Source: CALKZN01 sp050633785 (GTDB lineage Bacteria > Pseudomonadota > Gammaproteobacteria > Arenicellales > Arenicellaceae). Taken from it: 64,000 bases of DNA. Positions 26,055-35,900 of this stretch are shown piece by piece. A program made the position numbers and the translations under genes. A model generated the notes under the pieces. That model saw only the letters and a program-made list of their open reading frames with translations. It did no database searches and was not told where the DNA came from. The stretch lies in the NCBI GenBank assembly GCA_050633785.1, contig JBOEHE010000024.1, forward strand, positions 1 to 64,000. The letters run 5' to 3'. Each line of letters begins with the position of its first letter. The stretch's first letter is position 1.

Positions 26055-26400
26055 ACTCAGAAAGATCATTGTTGACGATAAGGAGTATTTTTGGCTTTTA
26101 AATACTCACTACGAGCTAATTAACTCTGATGTTAAAGAATATCGAGCCTTGGTTGAATTAAAAGTGTTTAAATCAGGCTTAAAGAAAACGCCTTTAACCG
26201 TGCTATTTGATATGGAAGAAGATGCAGTTGTTGGAACCAAAATTACATCAGATTCAAGTGACATCAATCTACATCGACCGGCTTATGTAAGAGTATTAAT
26301 TGAAGCAGGTATAGTGTGGGGATGGGTACCTGAAAAAGAAGCCTGCAAAATTGTTGATGGCATCAGTCTGTTAGAATTAAGTGGTATTAGTGATGTCTGA
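26044..26400 (+). CDS. Hypothetical protein following the HD gene
   Basis: The 118-residue acidic protein starts at TTG 26044 and overlaps the end of the HD frame by 11 bases, which points to translational coupling. It has no signal peptide, membrane segment or motif I recognise; features are a Lys-rich N-terminus and an Asp/Glu-rich middle. Its link with the broken HD gene suggests that the two once formed a unit. Confidence 0.55.
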   Translation: MKNKLRKIIVDDKEYFWLLNTHYELINSDVKEYRALVELKVFKSGLKKTPLTVLFDMEEDAVVGTKITSDSSDINLHRPAYVRVLIEAGIVWGWVPEKEACKIVDGISLLELSGISDV

Positions 26401-26604
26401 ACCAAAGAGCTTTAAGGAACTCACAATGAATCATAAATCGATGTCCTAAGATAATTGGGGGAAGGATCTTCTTATTGCGCTGGACATTACCGGTACTCTA
26501 CGTTATATGTCCGTTTTTTGTTTAGCGCCACTTGAATTTAAGGGCCTTGATTCTCTCTATTGTTTAATTAAAACACCTTACTATCCCAACAGGAAATCAA
26601 TATT

Positions 26605-26952
26605 ATGACTATTATCCGTAAATCCACTACCCCAAAAGTCAGTCGTGTGGTGATACACAATGATACTGTTTATCTGTGTGGCCAGGTAGCACTGGATGTC
26701 AGCGAAGATATTGTCGGACAAACCCAATCTGTGCTGGCCCGTATTGATGAGCACCTGGCTGAGGCTGGTACCGACAATTCAAAAATTCTGTCTGCCTTAA
26801 TTCATCTTAAAAACACCAGTGATGCGAGCACATTTAATGAACTCTGGAATGACTGGTTGCCAGAAGGTTGTGCACCTGCACGTACTTGTGTGCAGGCACA
26901 TATGTTGCGAGAAGTTGTTCTGGTCGAGGTCACCATAACAGCTGCTTTGTAA
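26605..26952 (+). CDS. RidA-family reactive enamine/imine deaminase
   Basis: The 115-residue protein has the RidA (YjgF/YER057c/UK114) fold signatures VYLCGQVALD and the C-terminal GCAPARTCVQAHM, which includes the Arg needed for deaminase activity. It would clear 2-aminoacrylate-type intermediates in the cytoplasm. It appears monocistronic, 22 bases after an AACAGGAAATC ribosome site. A second RidA-like protein without this Arg lies at 55879-56265. Confidence 0.9.
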   Translation: MTIIRKSTTPKVSRVVIHNDTVYLCGQVALDVSEDIVGQTQSVLARIDEHLAEAGTDNSKILSALIHLKNTSDASTFNELWNDWLPEGCAPARTCVQAHMLREVVLVEVTITAAL

Positions 26953-26983
26953 TTCATCACTAATCACTTAATGGGCAAGTGAC

Positions 26984-28387
26984 TTATTCAGTCTTAGGAG
27001 CTTTGACTGGTTTTGCCGGATCGATGCCAACGACTGCCCAGGAGTGATCTGTTTTGGTCCTGTTTTTAAATAATTCAGGGTTGTTCATCTGCACTGGGAT
27101 AGGGTAGACCACCGGGTTATAGCTCACTGGGTAAGCTGGAGTTGTTTTATTTGGGCCAATCGCGGCAACCCGGTGACAGGTCACGCAATTGGAGTGGATG
27201 CCGTCGGGAATGCCTGAGTGAGTTTCCAGATATGGGTTGAAGCAGACAACAGGTTGCCCCCCAATGATTTCATCATAGGCCGTGCACATGGCGTAATGCT
27301 TCCAAGGTGCGGGCAAATCAGCTGGCTGGTTGCGCAGGCTCCCAGGGTTGTACTCATCTTGTTCTATGCCTCCCTGCCAATAGTAGGTTTGCCAGGTCCA
27401 GCCATCTGTTTCTTTTGTATTAACATGCATCGCTACCAGAACAGCATGGTCCCCAGCTGATAAACGCAGATTTTTATCCACCGTTGTCCATTGTAAGGTA
27501 TCAAATGCCTGAGCGTTGTCCGTGGTTAATGTAACGCTATAGAACAAACCGATGGGAGCGTAAAAAAAGTGCTTACAACTAAAATTTGCTACTGTAATGG
27601 CATTAGTAATCTCATCAGTGGTCGCTTTTCTGAGTAGCTGGATGTCTGTTTTTGCATTGTTTGAGTCGACTAATACGCAATTCTTCCAGGTAGCAGGCGT
27701 TGGATTAACGTGATTAGTCGCAGAAAGGCCACCTTGCCACATTGGGACCGGTGTTAGTGTGCCATTTTTGACCGGAAAAAAAGTGGGTTTTGTTTCTACT
27801 GCACCGCGGGTAAAGTCACGGATAGCTCGTTGTTCAATGGGAGTGTCTTCTGGCCAGGCGGCATTGATTTTTTCTAAACCTGTGAAGGTTTTAATCGAGT
27901 ACATCTTGCCATCGGCTGCCTGTTGTGGTGTTTCGATAAATGTGGCGGCAACCGGGTCAAATTTCATCAATGCAACTGCAAAGTCACCACTGGACCTGTC
28001 GTTGCTGGTTTGACTGTGTTGTCCATGCAGGCCCAACTGCTGGCGAGCCAGTTGAAAGGCATGCAACTGGCGGGATTGAGATTTGCCTTGAGTATTCCAT
28101 ATCTCAGCGGTGCTTTTCCAAGTGTCCCATACCGGTAGCTCGGTCTTTTTTACACCGTAATATTGACCACTGGGTTGGGCCATGGTGTTCCAGATATCCC
28201 AACTGTGTTGGCGCATTGCCTCGAGATTATTGTTCTGTATCCACTGCAGAACGACATACCCCGGCGTGGGAAAGCCCAGATGTGTGGGCATGGGTTGCGG
28301 CTTGACCTCATCAGCTATCGCTACAGTACCTGCAGACAGGAAACTTAAACAAAAAAGATTAATGCAGAGAGTTGTTAGGTGTCTCAT
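26984..28387 (-). CDS. Secreted monoheme c-type protein of unknown function
   Basis: The 467-residue protein has a signal peptide (FLSAGTVAIADE) and a single heme c attachment site, CVTCHRV, near residue 410. The large N-terminal region (about 390 residues) has many Trp, Gln and Thr and no family I recognise. The heme site sits near the C-terminus, followed by a short Pro-rich tail. Periplasmic electron transfer or a heme-containing oxidoreductase are possible. It is transcribed alone, convergent with the RidA gene. Confidence 0.6.
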   Translation of the reverse strand: MRHLTTLCINLFCLSFLSAGTVAIADEVKPQPMPTHLGFPTPGYVVLQWIQNNNLEAMRQHSWDIWNTMAQPSGQYYGVKKTELPVWDTWKSTAEIWNTQGKSQSRQLHAFQLARQQLGLHGQHSQTSNDRSSGDFAVALMKFDPVAATFIETPQQAADGKMYSIKTFTGLEKINAAWPEDTPIEQRAIRDFTRGAVETKPTFFPVKNGTLTPVPMWQGGLSATNHVNPTPATWKNCVLVDSNNAKTDIQLLRKATTDEITNAITVANFSCKHFFYAPIGLFYSVTLTTDNAQAFDTLQWTTVDKNLRLSAGDHAVLVAMHVNTKETDGWTWQTYYWQGGIEQDEYNPGSLRNQPADLPAPWKHYAMCTAYDEIIGGQPVVCFNPYLETHSGIPDGIHSNCVTCHRVAAIGPNKTTPAYPVSYNPVVYPIPVQMNNPELFKNRTKTDHSWAVVGIDPAKPVKAPKTE

Positions 28388-28471
28388 TATTGTCCCCGTA
28401 TTTTTAATTATTGTTATCTAATACTGGAACTAATATTTCTATTTTCCATGCTTGTTTGCGCGGGGTTGGTT

Positions 28472-28479
28472 GGGGGGGG
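28472..28479 (+). repeat. Homopolymer of eight G residues
   Basis: A run of eight G, preceded by GGGG-TT-GG-TT, lies in the intergenic space upstream of the heme-protein gene (28387) and the small ORF at 28686. Such tracts are prone to slippage and G-quadruplex formation. Confidence 0.6.
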
Positions 28480-28685
28480 ATAAAAAATATATCTTTTGTT
28501 GTGAACCGGTTTTGATATGAAAAAAACAAAGTTGAGTTTACAAATATGATGCGCCTGAATTTGAATCGAGCACTTGTATGCTATGGGTTGAGTATCAATA
28601 AAGGCAACACTATAATTGTCCCCTGGCATTGAGCCACCTTCTTCTTGTGCTGGCGTGGTGGTATAGATTTTTGGAGCTGAGTGAA

Positions 28686-28811
28686 ATGGTAGACTTGTTA
28701 CTTAAGCTGCTGTTTATGGTGTTCTTTATAGGTTGTGGAATTTTGCTGTTCAGCAAAATAATCACTCAGAAAACATATTACTGCAAAGACTGCGAACCAG
28801 AAAATATATAG
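28686..28811 (+). CDS. Small single-pass membrane protein, hypothetical
   Basis: A 41-residue frame starts at ATG 28686 with GGAG nine bases upstream (28673-28676). It has one hydrophobic segment (LLLKLLFMVFFIGCGILLFS) followed by a Cys pair CKDC near the end. It lies 28 bases before the GNAT gene, so co-transcription is possible. No family recognised; the ribosome site is the main support. Confidence 0.45.
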   Translation: MVDLLLKLLFMVFFIGCGILLFSKIITQKTYYCKDCEPENI

Positions 28812-28839
28812 AACGGTTTATATTAAAGACAGAGATACA

Positions 28840-29277
28840 GTGACGAACATTCGAACAGCAACTATTACAGATACAAAAGCGCTCCAGCTGTTGTCGTCGC
28901 ATCTTGGCTATTCTGATACTTCTGAAACGGTTGCTGAACAAAGATTGCAATGCCTGCTAGAGTCAAGCAATGACGAAGTCTGGGTGTTTGAGGAATCTAA
29001 TCGTCTTTTAGGTTGGATTCATGTGTTTAAGGCTAACCGCGTTGCATCTGCTGCATTTAATGAAATAGGTGGGCTGGTAGTTGATCCAGACTCAAGAAAC
29101 AAAGGTATTGGGCGCAAACTAGTAGAGTTTGCTTGCAGACACTCCATAGCTCAGGACTTGGAGTTGAGAGTTCGGTGTCATTCCAAACGACAGGGAGCTC
29201 ATCAGTTCTATGAAAAACTGGGGTTCTCTCGTTCCAAATCACAGTATGTTTTTGATATCGATTGCACGAAGGAATAG
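28840..29277 (+). CDS. GNAT-family N-acetyltransferase
   Basis: The 145-residue protein begins at GTG 28840. The acetyl-CoA binding loop reads LVVDPDSRNKGIGRKLVEFA, matching the Q/RxxGxG/A motif, and HQFYEKLGF is the usual C-terminal motif. Substrate cannot be told. Confidence 0.87.
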   Translation: MTNIRTATITDTKALQLLSSHLGYSDTSETVAEQRLQCLLESSNDEVWVFEESNRLLGWIHVFKANRVASAAFNEIGGLVVDPDSRNKGIGRKLVEFACRHSIAQDLELRVRCHSKRQGAHQFYEKLGFSRSKSQYVFDIDCTKE

Positions 29278-29327
29278 CTTAAGTAGAGTATAGTTTTACC
29301 AGAAATTTTAACGTAACAGGAGGGTAT

Positions 29328-29834
29328 GTGTCTTTAAACCGAACGATTGATTTATTGTATCAATATAAAGCCTGGGCAAATGATGAGCTATTTAATGCCC
29401 TGCTGTGCATTGATAAGGTTAAACACGCTGAAGAGGTACATGCAGCAACTCGAATCCTCAATCATATTTATGTTGTTGATAGACTGTTCAAGGCTCAATT
29501 GCTTGAGAAAACTCCCGAGTTTACCGATACCAACACTGAAGAAACTCCTGAGTTAGATACCTTGTATTCTAACGTTCAGATTGTAGACCAATGGTATATC
29601 GACTACAGCGCTGGTTTGAATCAGCAGGAACTGTCAGAAAACATCCACTTCACTTTTGTTGATGGTGACTCTGGAAGGATGTCCAGAGAAGAAATTCTGC
29701 TGCATATTGTGACACATGGAGGTTATCACCGTGGGGCAGTGGGCCGGATTATGGCACAGTTGTCCATTGCACCTCCACGAGATATTTTTACTCGATATTT
29801 ACACGATTCTGACCCGAATCGCAGAAAAAGCTGA
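29328..29834 (+). CDS. DinB-family protein
   Basis: The 168-residue protein starts at GTG 29328, right after AGGAGGGTAT, a strong ribosome site. It is a four-helix DinB/YfiT-type protein with a metal-binding His set (ILNHIYVVDRLF, HIVTHGGYHRGAVGR). Such proteins act as metal-dependent thiol transferases or similar; the precise reaction is unknown. Confidence 0.85.
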   Translation: MSLNRTIDLLYQYKAWANDELFNALLCIDKVKHAEEVHAATRILNHIYVVDRLFKAQLLEKTPEFTDTNTEETPELDTLYSNVQIVDQWYIDYSAGLNQQELSENIHFTFVDGDSGRMSREEILLHIVTHGGYHRGAVGRIMAQLSIAPPRDIFTRYLHDSDPNRRKS

Positions 29835-30229
29835 TTTTTTTAAAAAATTTATCAGCTGTGTATAGCTTTTCTCTAAATGATAAATAGAGCTTTTTCTGGC
29901 TGTTGAGAACGGTAAAAAAACACCGATCAAAACTAATAGATATTGGCCGTATGCCAATGTTGATACCATTTTCAGAGTTTAAATGAAGATGGAAGAAAGG
30001 CGAAGTTGATGCCTTTTTATGTTGTTGCTCTGACATGGATTCAACACGAATTAAAGTGACTTTAAAATATTTAAATCATAGCGAACTTGCAACTTAAAAA
30101 AGTTTGTTGATAATAGGCTCAATCATCCTTGATTGCCTTGCCCAAATTTGACGATGGTAGGACTTCTTTTACGAAGTCTTACCTGACTAAAAATATAAAG
30201 TCGTAGAAGTTAAACAACAGGAGCAAATA
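29835..30229. other. Intergenic region upstream of fhs
   Basis: These 395 bases hold no convincing gene; a minus-strand frame at 29788-30036 lacks support and overlaps the dinB-like gene. The region is AT-rich. The hairpin at 30156-30183 is the only clear structure, so the fhs promoter and leader are likely here. Confidence 0.6.
30156..30183 (+). promoter_or_regulatory. Leader hairpin upstream of fhs
   Basis: Arms GGTAGGACTTC (30156-30166) and GAAGTCTTACC (30173-30183) pair fully, allowing one G-U, around a six-base loop TTTTAC. It ends 46 bases before the fhs start codon and has no U-run behind it. It may be a leader structure or an mRNA-stabilising hairpin. Confidence 0.5.
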
Positions 30230-31918
30230 ATGAGCAATGTACCCAATGATATAGAAATCGCACAAGCCGCAACTATGCGCCCGATCGGAGAGATCGCGGA
30301 GAAAGTTGGCTTGGTTGATGATGATCTCAACTACCGCGGAAAATATATCGCAAAACTTGATCGTGAAAAGACTCAAGAGTTACTCAACAGCACTACTCTG
30401 AAAGATGGCAAGTTGATTTTGGTTACCGCAATGAGCCCAACACCTGCGGGTGAAGGCAAAACAACAACATCGATCGGTTTGGCTGATGGTTTGAGCAAGA
30501 TTGGCAAAAAGACCATGCTTGCTTTACGTGAGCCATCGCTTGGTCCTTGTTTTGGTATGAAGGGCGGTGCTGCTGGTGGCGGGTATTCCCAAGTATTACC
30601 CATGGAAGAAATTAATCTACATTTTACGGGTGATTTTCATGCCATTGGTCTGGCTAACAATCTTTTGGGCGCTGCTATAGACAACCATATTCATCAGGGA
30701 AATAAGCTTGGCATTGATCCACGCCGCATTACCTGGACTCGGGTTGTTGATATGAATGATCGAGCATTACGTAATATTGTTGTTGGTCTGGGTGGTCCCG
30801 GTAACTCAATCCCGCATGAAGGTGGCTTTGAAATTACAGTTGCTTCTGAAGTTATGGCCTGTTTCTGTCTGGCAACTGACTTGATGGATCTGAAGCGTCG
30901 TTTAGGCAATATTATTATTGGTCAGACTTATGAGAAAAAACCGGTTTACGCTCGAGAGTTGAATGTCGATGGGGCTATGACAGCACTTCTCAAAGATGCT
31001 ATCAATCCTAATATTGTGCAAACCATAGAAGGTACTCCTACGTTTGTTCACGGCGGCCCTTTTGCCAATATCGCACATGGTACTAACTCCATCATTGCTA
31101 CTAAAACAGCAATGAAACTTGCTGACTATACCGTCACTGAGGCTGGTTTTGGCTCTGATTTGGGTGCTGAGAAATTCATGAATATTGTTTGTCGCAAAGC
31201 CGGATTTACGCCAGATGCAGTTGTTATTGTGGCTACGATTCGATCATTGAAAATGAATGGTGGCATGCCTAAAGATCAACTGACCCAGGAGAACATCGAA
31301 GCTCTTGGAAAGGGCATAGAAAACCTCAAGCGTCATATCAGTAATATGCAAAGCTTTGGTCTGCCTGTCGTGGTTGCATTGAATCACTTTGTTGCTGATA
31401 CCGATGCTGAGGTCGAAGAAGTTATGAGCAAATGCGCTCATTTGGGTGTTGAAGTTATTAAATCAGAAGTCTGGGCCAAAGGCGGTGATGGTGGCGCTGA
31501 TCTGGCAGAGACAGTTGTAAAAATGATCGACGATAAACCCGGTGATTTCAAACCACTCTATGATGACACAACAAAACTGTGGGACAAGATTGAGGCCATT
31601 TGTAAAAATATTTATGGCGGTAATGAAGTGGAAGCCGATAAGAAGGTGCGTGATAAGCTGCGCGAGATAGAAGAAAATGGTTTTGGGCATTTGCCAGTCT
31701 GCATGGCCAAGACACAATATTCATTCTCCACAGACCCTAATCTGCTGGGAGCCCCGAAGAATTTCAACTTGCATGTGCGTGATGTCAAGCTTGCCGCTGG
31801 TGCTGAGTTTGTGGTCGTTTATTGCGGAGACATTATGACATTACCAGGCCTGCCAAGAGTGCCATCTGCTGAGAAGATCGATGTTGATGCTGATGGGCGT
31901 ATCACTGGCTTGTTCTAA
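30230..31918 (+). CDS. fhs: Formate-tetrahydrofolate ligase
   Basis: The 562-residue enzyme carries the ATP-binding P-loop PTPAGEGKTTTSIG and the family segments GPCFGMKGGAAGGGYSQVLP and LHFTGDFHAI. It forms 10-formyl-THF from formate, THF and ATP in the cytoplasm, feeding purine and one-carbon metabolism. The start ATG has AGGAGCAAATA upstream. It is a single gene, with a hairpin terminator at 31946-31980. Confidence 0.96.
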   Translation: MSNVPNDIEIAQAATMRPIGEIAEKVGLVDDDLNYRGKYIAKLDREKTQELLNSTTLKDGKLILVTAMSPTPAGEGKTTTSIGLADGLSKIGKKTMLALREPSLGPCFGMKGGAAGGGYSQVLPMEEINLHFTGDFHAIGLANNLLGAAIDNHIHQGNKLGIDPRRITWTRVVDMNDRALRNIVVGLGGPGNSIPHEGGFEITVASEVMACFCLATDLMDLKRRLGNIIIGQTYEKKPVYARELNVDGAMTALLKDAINPNIVQTIEGTPTFVHGGPFANIAHGTNSIIATKTAMKLADYTVTEAGFGSDLGAEKFMNIVCRKAGFTPDAVVIVATIRSLKMNGGMPKDQLTQENIEALGKGIENLKRHISNMQSFGLPVVVALNHFVADTDAEVEEVMSKCAHLGVEVIKSEVWAKGGDGGADLAETVVKMIDDKPGDFKPLYDDTTKLWDKIEAICKNIYGGNEVEADKKVRDKLREIEENGFGHLPVCMAKTQYSFSTDPNLLGAPKNFNLHVRDVKLAAGAEFVVVYCGDIMTLPGLPRVPSAEKIDVDADGRITGLF

Positions 31919-31945
31919 TATTTTGTAATTTTATCTTTCATGTAT

Positions 31946-31980
31946 TAAGGGCTTTGCAGGACAGAGAGCCCTTAGTATTT
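31946..31980 (+). terminator. Probable terminator of fhs
   Basis: Arms TAAGGGCT (31946-31953) and AGCCCTTA (31967-31974) are followed by GTATTTT. It lies 28 bases after the fhs stop. The T-run is short, so efficiency is uncertain. Confidence 0.6.
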
Positions 31981-32082
31981 TGAATTATTTCATCAGTTTT
32001 TTGAATGAAATCACCTCTAATTTACTTATGCAGTGGTAATTGTTGAGTACTATGGCAAGTACATTATGGTAGGTAGATAGGT

Positions 32083-32433
32083 GTGATCACACTAAGGTGG
32101 TTTTTATTAATCGTTGGCTGGTCTTCAGTTTTTGGCAGCGTCGTTGACGGATATTTAGGGTTATTTTCTCTATGGACAATAGCTTCCTCGGGCTGGGTAC
32201 AAGCATGGATGTCTGTGGATGAATTATTAAAACAGCATTTTGAATTTATCTATTGGATCAAACAGCTCGCTTATTATGTGCTTCCCAAAAGTTTTGTTGA
32301 ATGGTTGTTCGATTTGCCAGTATTGCTGTATTTTCCAGTGCGTATAGTTATGAGTGTGATTATTGGTTGGTGGGCCTTATCAATTGCTCAAAAGATAAAT
32401 GTTCAAAAACGAAATATTGAAAACAAGCTATAG
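32083..32433 (+). CDS. Hypothetical membrane protein
   Basis: The 116-residue protein starts at GTG 32083 and has three or four hydrophobic segments with many Trp residues (FLLIVGWSSVFGSVVDGYLGLF, WIKQLAYYVLP, IVMSVIIGWWALS). No known family. It ends next to the following gene, which it probably shares a transcript with. Confidence 0.55.
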   Translation: MITLRWFLLIVGWSSVFGSVVDGYLGLFSLWTIASSGWVQAWMSVDELLKQHFEFIYWIKQLAYYVLPKSFVEWLFDLPVLLYFPVRIVMSVIIGWWALSIAQKINVQKRNIENKL

Positions 32434-32478
32434 TTGAGTAGCTTGTCAAAGTGCTATTCTGTTCAAAAAGGAGCTGAT

Positions 32479-32850
32479 GTGGTATCAAAAGCCAAGTTGT
32501 ATAGGCAATTAGATCGATTGGAAAACGAATTGAAAGAGAAACTGGTCCCTCATTTACGTATGGCGGCTAGTGGTGAAAATGATTTTATATTCTGCACAAC
32601 GGATTTCAATACATTACGACGATTAAGGGGCAAAACTGACAAACGCACTGAGGAACTAATCGGATTAGGCAGACAAATTCTCCTGCTCAAAGAAAAGTTG
32701 GGCGAATCATCTGAAGGGTCAATAGCTGAGCGTATTTGCTGGTATTGCCGTAAATGGAGCAACAGTGGCAGTGATTATCAAACAACAATGGTTCTGGCAA
32801 AACAATTTCTCCAAGAGATTGCCGTTGGAGAAAGAAAAGTGAATTACTAA
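32479..32850 (+). CDS. Hypothetical coiled-coil-like protein
   Basis: I choose the GTG at 32479, five bases after AAAGGAG; a TTG at 32434 is possible but unsupported. The roughly 123-residue product is highly charged, with a long amphipathic helix at its N-terminus (KAKLYRQLDRLENELKEKLV) and no signal or membrane segment. Follows the membrane protein at 32083 with no recognisable family. Confidence 0.5.
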   Translation: MVSKAKLYRQLDRLENELKEKLVPHLRMAASGENDFIFCTTDFNTLRRLRGKTDKRTEELIGLGRQILLLKEKLGESSEGSIAERICWYCRKWSNSGSDYQTTMVLAKQFLQEIAVGERKVNY

Positions 32851-32985
32851 TAAAACAAAACTCTGGCGTTGTTAGAGGATGAAGGCATCACCTTTGTTTT
32901 ACTTGCTTGGCTGTCAGGTAACGCCTGGAATTTAATGACGGATGGTTTTTATTCTGAACGTAGCCGGGTTTGTACTGTACATTCT

Positions 32986-35900
32986 TTATAGATGGTTCAA
33001 TGTGTTGGCTAATTCATAAATTGAAAACGGTTTTACCAATAAAGAATCGAATTCATGTAAAGCGATTTTACCTTCTTTTATTGCGATATACCCGGTCATG
33101 AAACAGTACTTTTGTTCAGGATTAGATTGGAGTATTTGCTCTATTATTTCTGGGCCACTAGCAGACCCTTTGAGCATGATGTCAGATAGAATCATATCTA
33201 TGGAGCTATGATGTTCATACAAGGAGAAGGCTTCGTCAGATGAACTTGCACAAATCGGTTTATAGTTCAGTTTTACCAGATAGTTTTGCAAAATATCGAG
33301 ATGTACCTGATTATCTTCAATGACCAGTATGCTTTCTCCATTACCCTTTAAAACCTGTTTGTCCGACAATAATGGTTTCGTTTCTGGGCTTGAGTCAGGC
33401 ATTGTTATGGGGAAATATAAGGAAACAAAAGTACCCTCGCCATACGTTGACTGTATTTGCATTTCTCCACCTATATTGATCATGAAACGATCAACCATGG
33501 TGATGCCTAAGCCGCTGCCCTTTGATGCTGTTTTGGTTGAGTAAAAGGGTTCACGTATTTTAAGAATATCTTCCTGAGGAATGCCAACGCCATTATCAAT
33601 GACTTTAATAACAGCGAAGTCAATCCCTTTCACTTCTGTTGTTGTTAATAGAAAAGTAATATTGCGTTCGTTTGATGGTTTGGATTTTAATGCATCTTTT
33701 GCATTTAAGGCTAAATTCAGAAGTGCATTTTGTAGCAGGTTTTCATCAGCTCTAATCCAAATGGTTTTTCCCATTGTGATGGTTGTAATCGATATAGACT
33801 GCCCGGCTGCTTTTTCAATAAACTCAATCATAGCGGGAAGTTCCTGATTAATATCCATATACCTCAATGAAATAGTCATATCATTGTTGGAAATTGCCAT
33901 TAGACGCGAGCAAAGTTGCATTGCGCCATCTGCCGCTTTAGAAATAACATTTAACTCTTCCTCGATAGGGTGGTAGTCATCCCTAAATGCGATGATCCCA
34001 TCAACAGTAAAGTTAATAACTTGCAGAGTATTATTGAAATCATGGACGATACCATCGAGCAAGGTGCTGACTGTTTCCATTTTTTCAGCTCTTAATAATG
34101 TGTTCTCTGCATCAATCTGATCGGTCGCGTTGAAAAAAGCTACCACCACGCCTGAAACCTGTGATGTGCTGCCGGTGGCATAGGTGGGAGCAGAAATGTA
34201 TTGCACCGGTATAGGTTGATTCTGTCCATTTAAGAAGTAATGATAGCGGGAGGGTTTGACGGTTTTTTTGCTTTCAAGGCATGATAAAAATCCTCGTTCT
34301 TTATGAACCGGTAACATGTCAAAATTTCGTTCGTCTAATAGAGTTGCCAGGTCCAACCCTGTGACCTGATCTTGTTCAAGGCCAAGAAACTCTGCACAGG
34401 CTTTATTGGCATAAGTGCAAATTCCGTTGTTGTCGAGCATGAATGTTTCGCCAGGTATAGAATTAAGCAGTTTGCGCATCAGGTTTTCGCTGCGTTCTAT
34501 TGCTTGACGAGTTCTCTTTCTCTCTGCCCGTCGTTGTCTTAGGAAAAATAAGGGAATGCTGAGGATAGATGCTGCAAAAAATACAAATAGAGTTATAGCC
34601 CACCAGGTCTGGTACCAGGCAGGCAGAATTTTAATTTGTAGTTCGCGGGCATTATCCTGCCAAGCCGAACGTCCATGTCTTGCTCTGGCCTCAAAACTGT
34701 AAGTCCCTTGTGGGAGACTTGTAAAGGTAGCAAATGGCAGGTCAAAAGATGTTGAAATCCAATTTTCCTGAACCGGTAATAAACGGTATTGATAAGATAT
34801 TTTCTTGGGTGAATGGTATTCAAGTGCTGAAAAATGAATGGATAATGAGTTGCTTTTCTGGTTGAGAGAAATTGTCTGGGTGGCTCTGATATCTTTGTTC
34901 AGGATAGCTTTGGGGGCTGAGTTGGGCATGACAGACAAATTGTTCAAACGCAAGTCAGTCAGACGGACCAATTTCTTCTTTTGGGTTTCTCCATTCCACT
35001 TATCCGGGTCAATGATATTAACCGCTTTATTTGACATGAAATAAAGGTGTCCTTTCGAATCTTTTGCACACATGTTTTCAAAAAAAACATCGCCATTTAA
35101 ACCGTCATTAGAATCGAGTCGGAGAATATCATCAGTCGCTGTGTTCAGAACATAGAGATATGACCTGGAGCCAATCCATTGGCGACCTTGATCATCTCGG
35201 ATCGAGCATATAATGGTGGTGTCTATCCCATCTTTTGCTGAATAGGATTTATAGATTTTCCTGTCTTCGTTGTAAGCAAAAAAACCATTGTTTGATGTTA
35301 TCCATAAGGTGCCTGCATCATCCATATTCAGGGAAGTCACGGTGTTACCAACATTTAAAACGGTGTTATCAAATGCAGAAAATGTTTTTGTCTTTAAATC
35401 AAACTTAAACAATCCATTATACCAACTACCAAGCCATAAAAAATCATCCTGCTGACTCTTTATCATCACATTTAAGTTGTTCAAACCTTCGTTTTTGGGG
35501 TTTTGTGGGTCAACATAAAAGCGTTTGAATTTGCCGGTTTCCGGGTCGAACATGTTCAGGCCAAGATCTGTCGCAACCCAGACCTTATTTTCCACGGTCA
35601 ATATGTCGAGAACCCGGTCAGATGAGATTGACGTGTCATCTTCCGGGTCATGCTTGAAGGTAAAGAACTGGTTGGTTTTGCGTTCGTACTGAACCAGGCC
35701 GGGAATGATGTCTCGTGACGACAACCATATGCTGTCTTGAAGATCTAATTCAGTGCTGTCAGATGCCATATTGTCTAGTGACAATCGTTGTCGCAGCAAC
35801 AGCTGGTCGCCTTTCGGGCCACTGGAAAACACACGGTCTTGAGCAATGACCCATAATTTATCCTCTTCATCAATAAAAAATGGACTTATTTCGTTATGCA

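Noticed and set aside
26461..26520. Terminator at the end of the gene at 26044
   Set aside because: GGACAT/ATGTCC gives only a six-base stem with a 19-base loop before the T-run, too weak to claim.
29788..30036. Minus-strand 82-codon frame before fhs
   Set aside because: It overlaps the DinB gene, has no ribosome site and no recognisable protein pattern.
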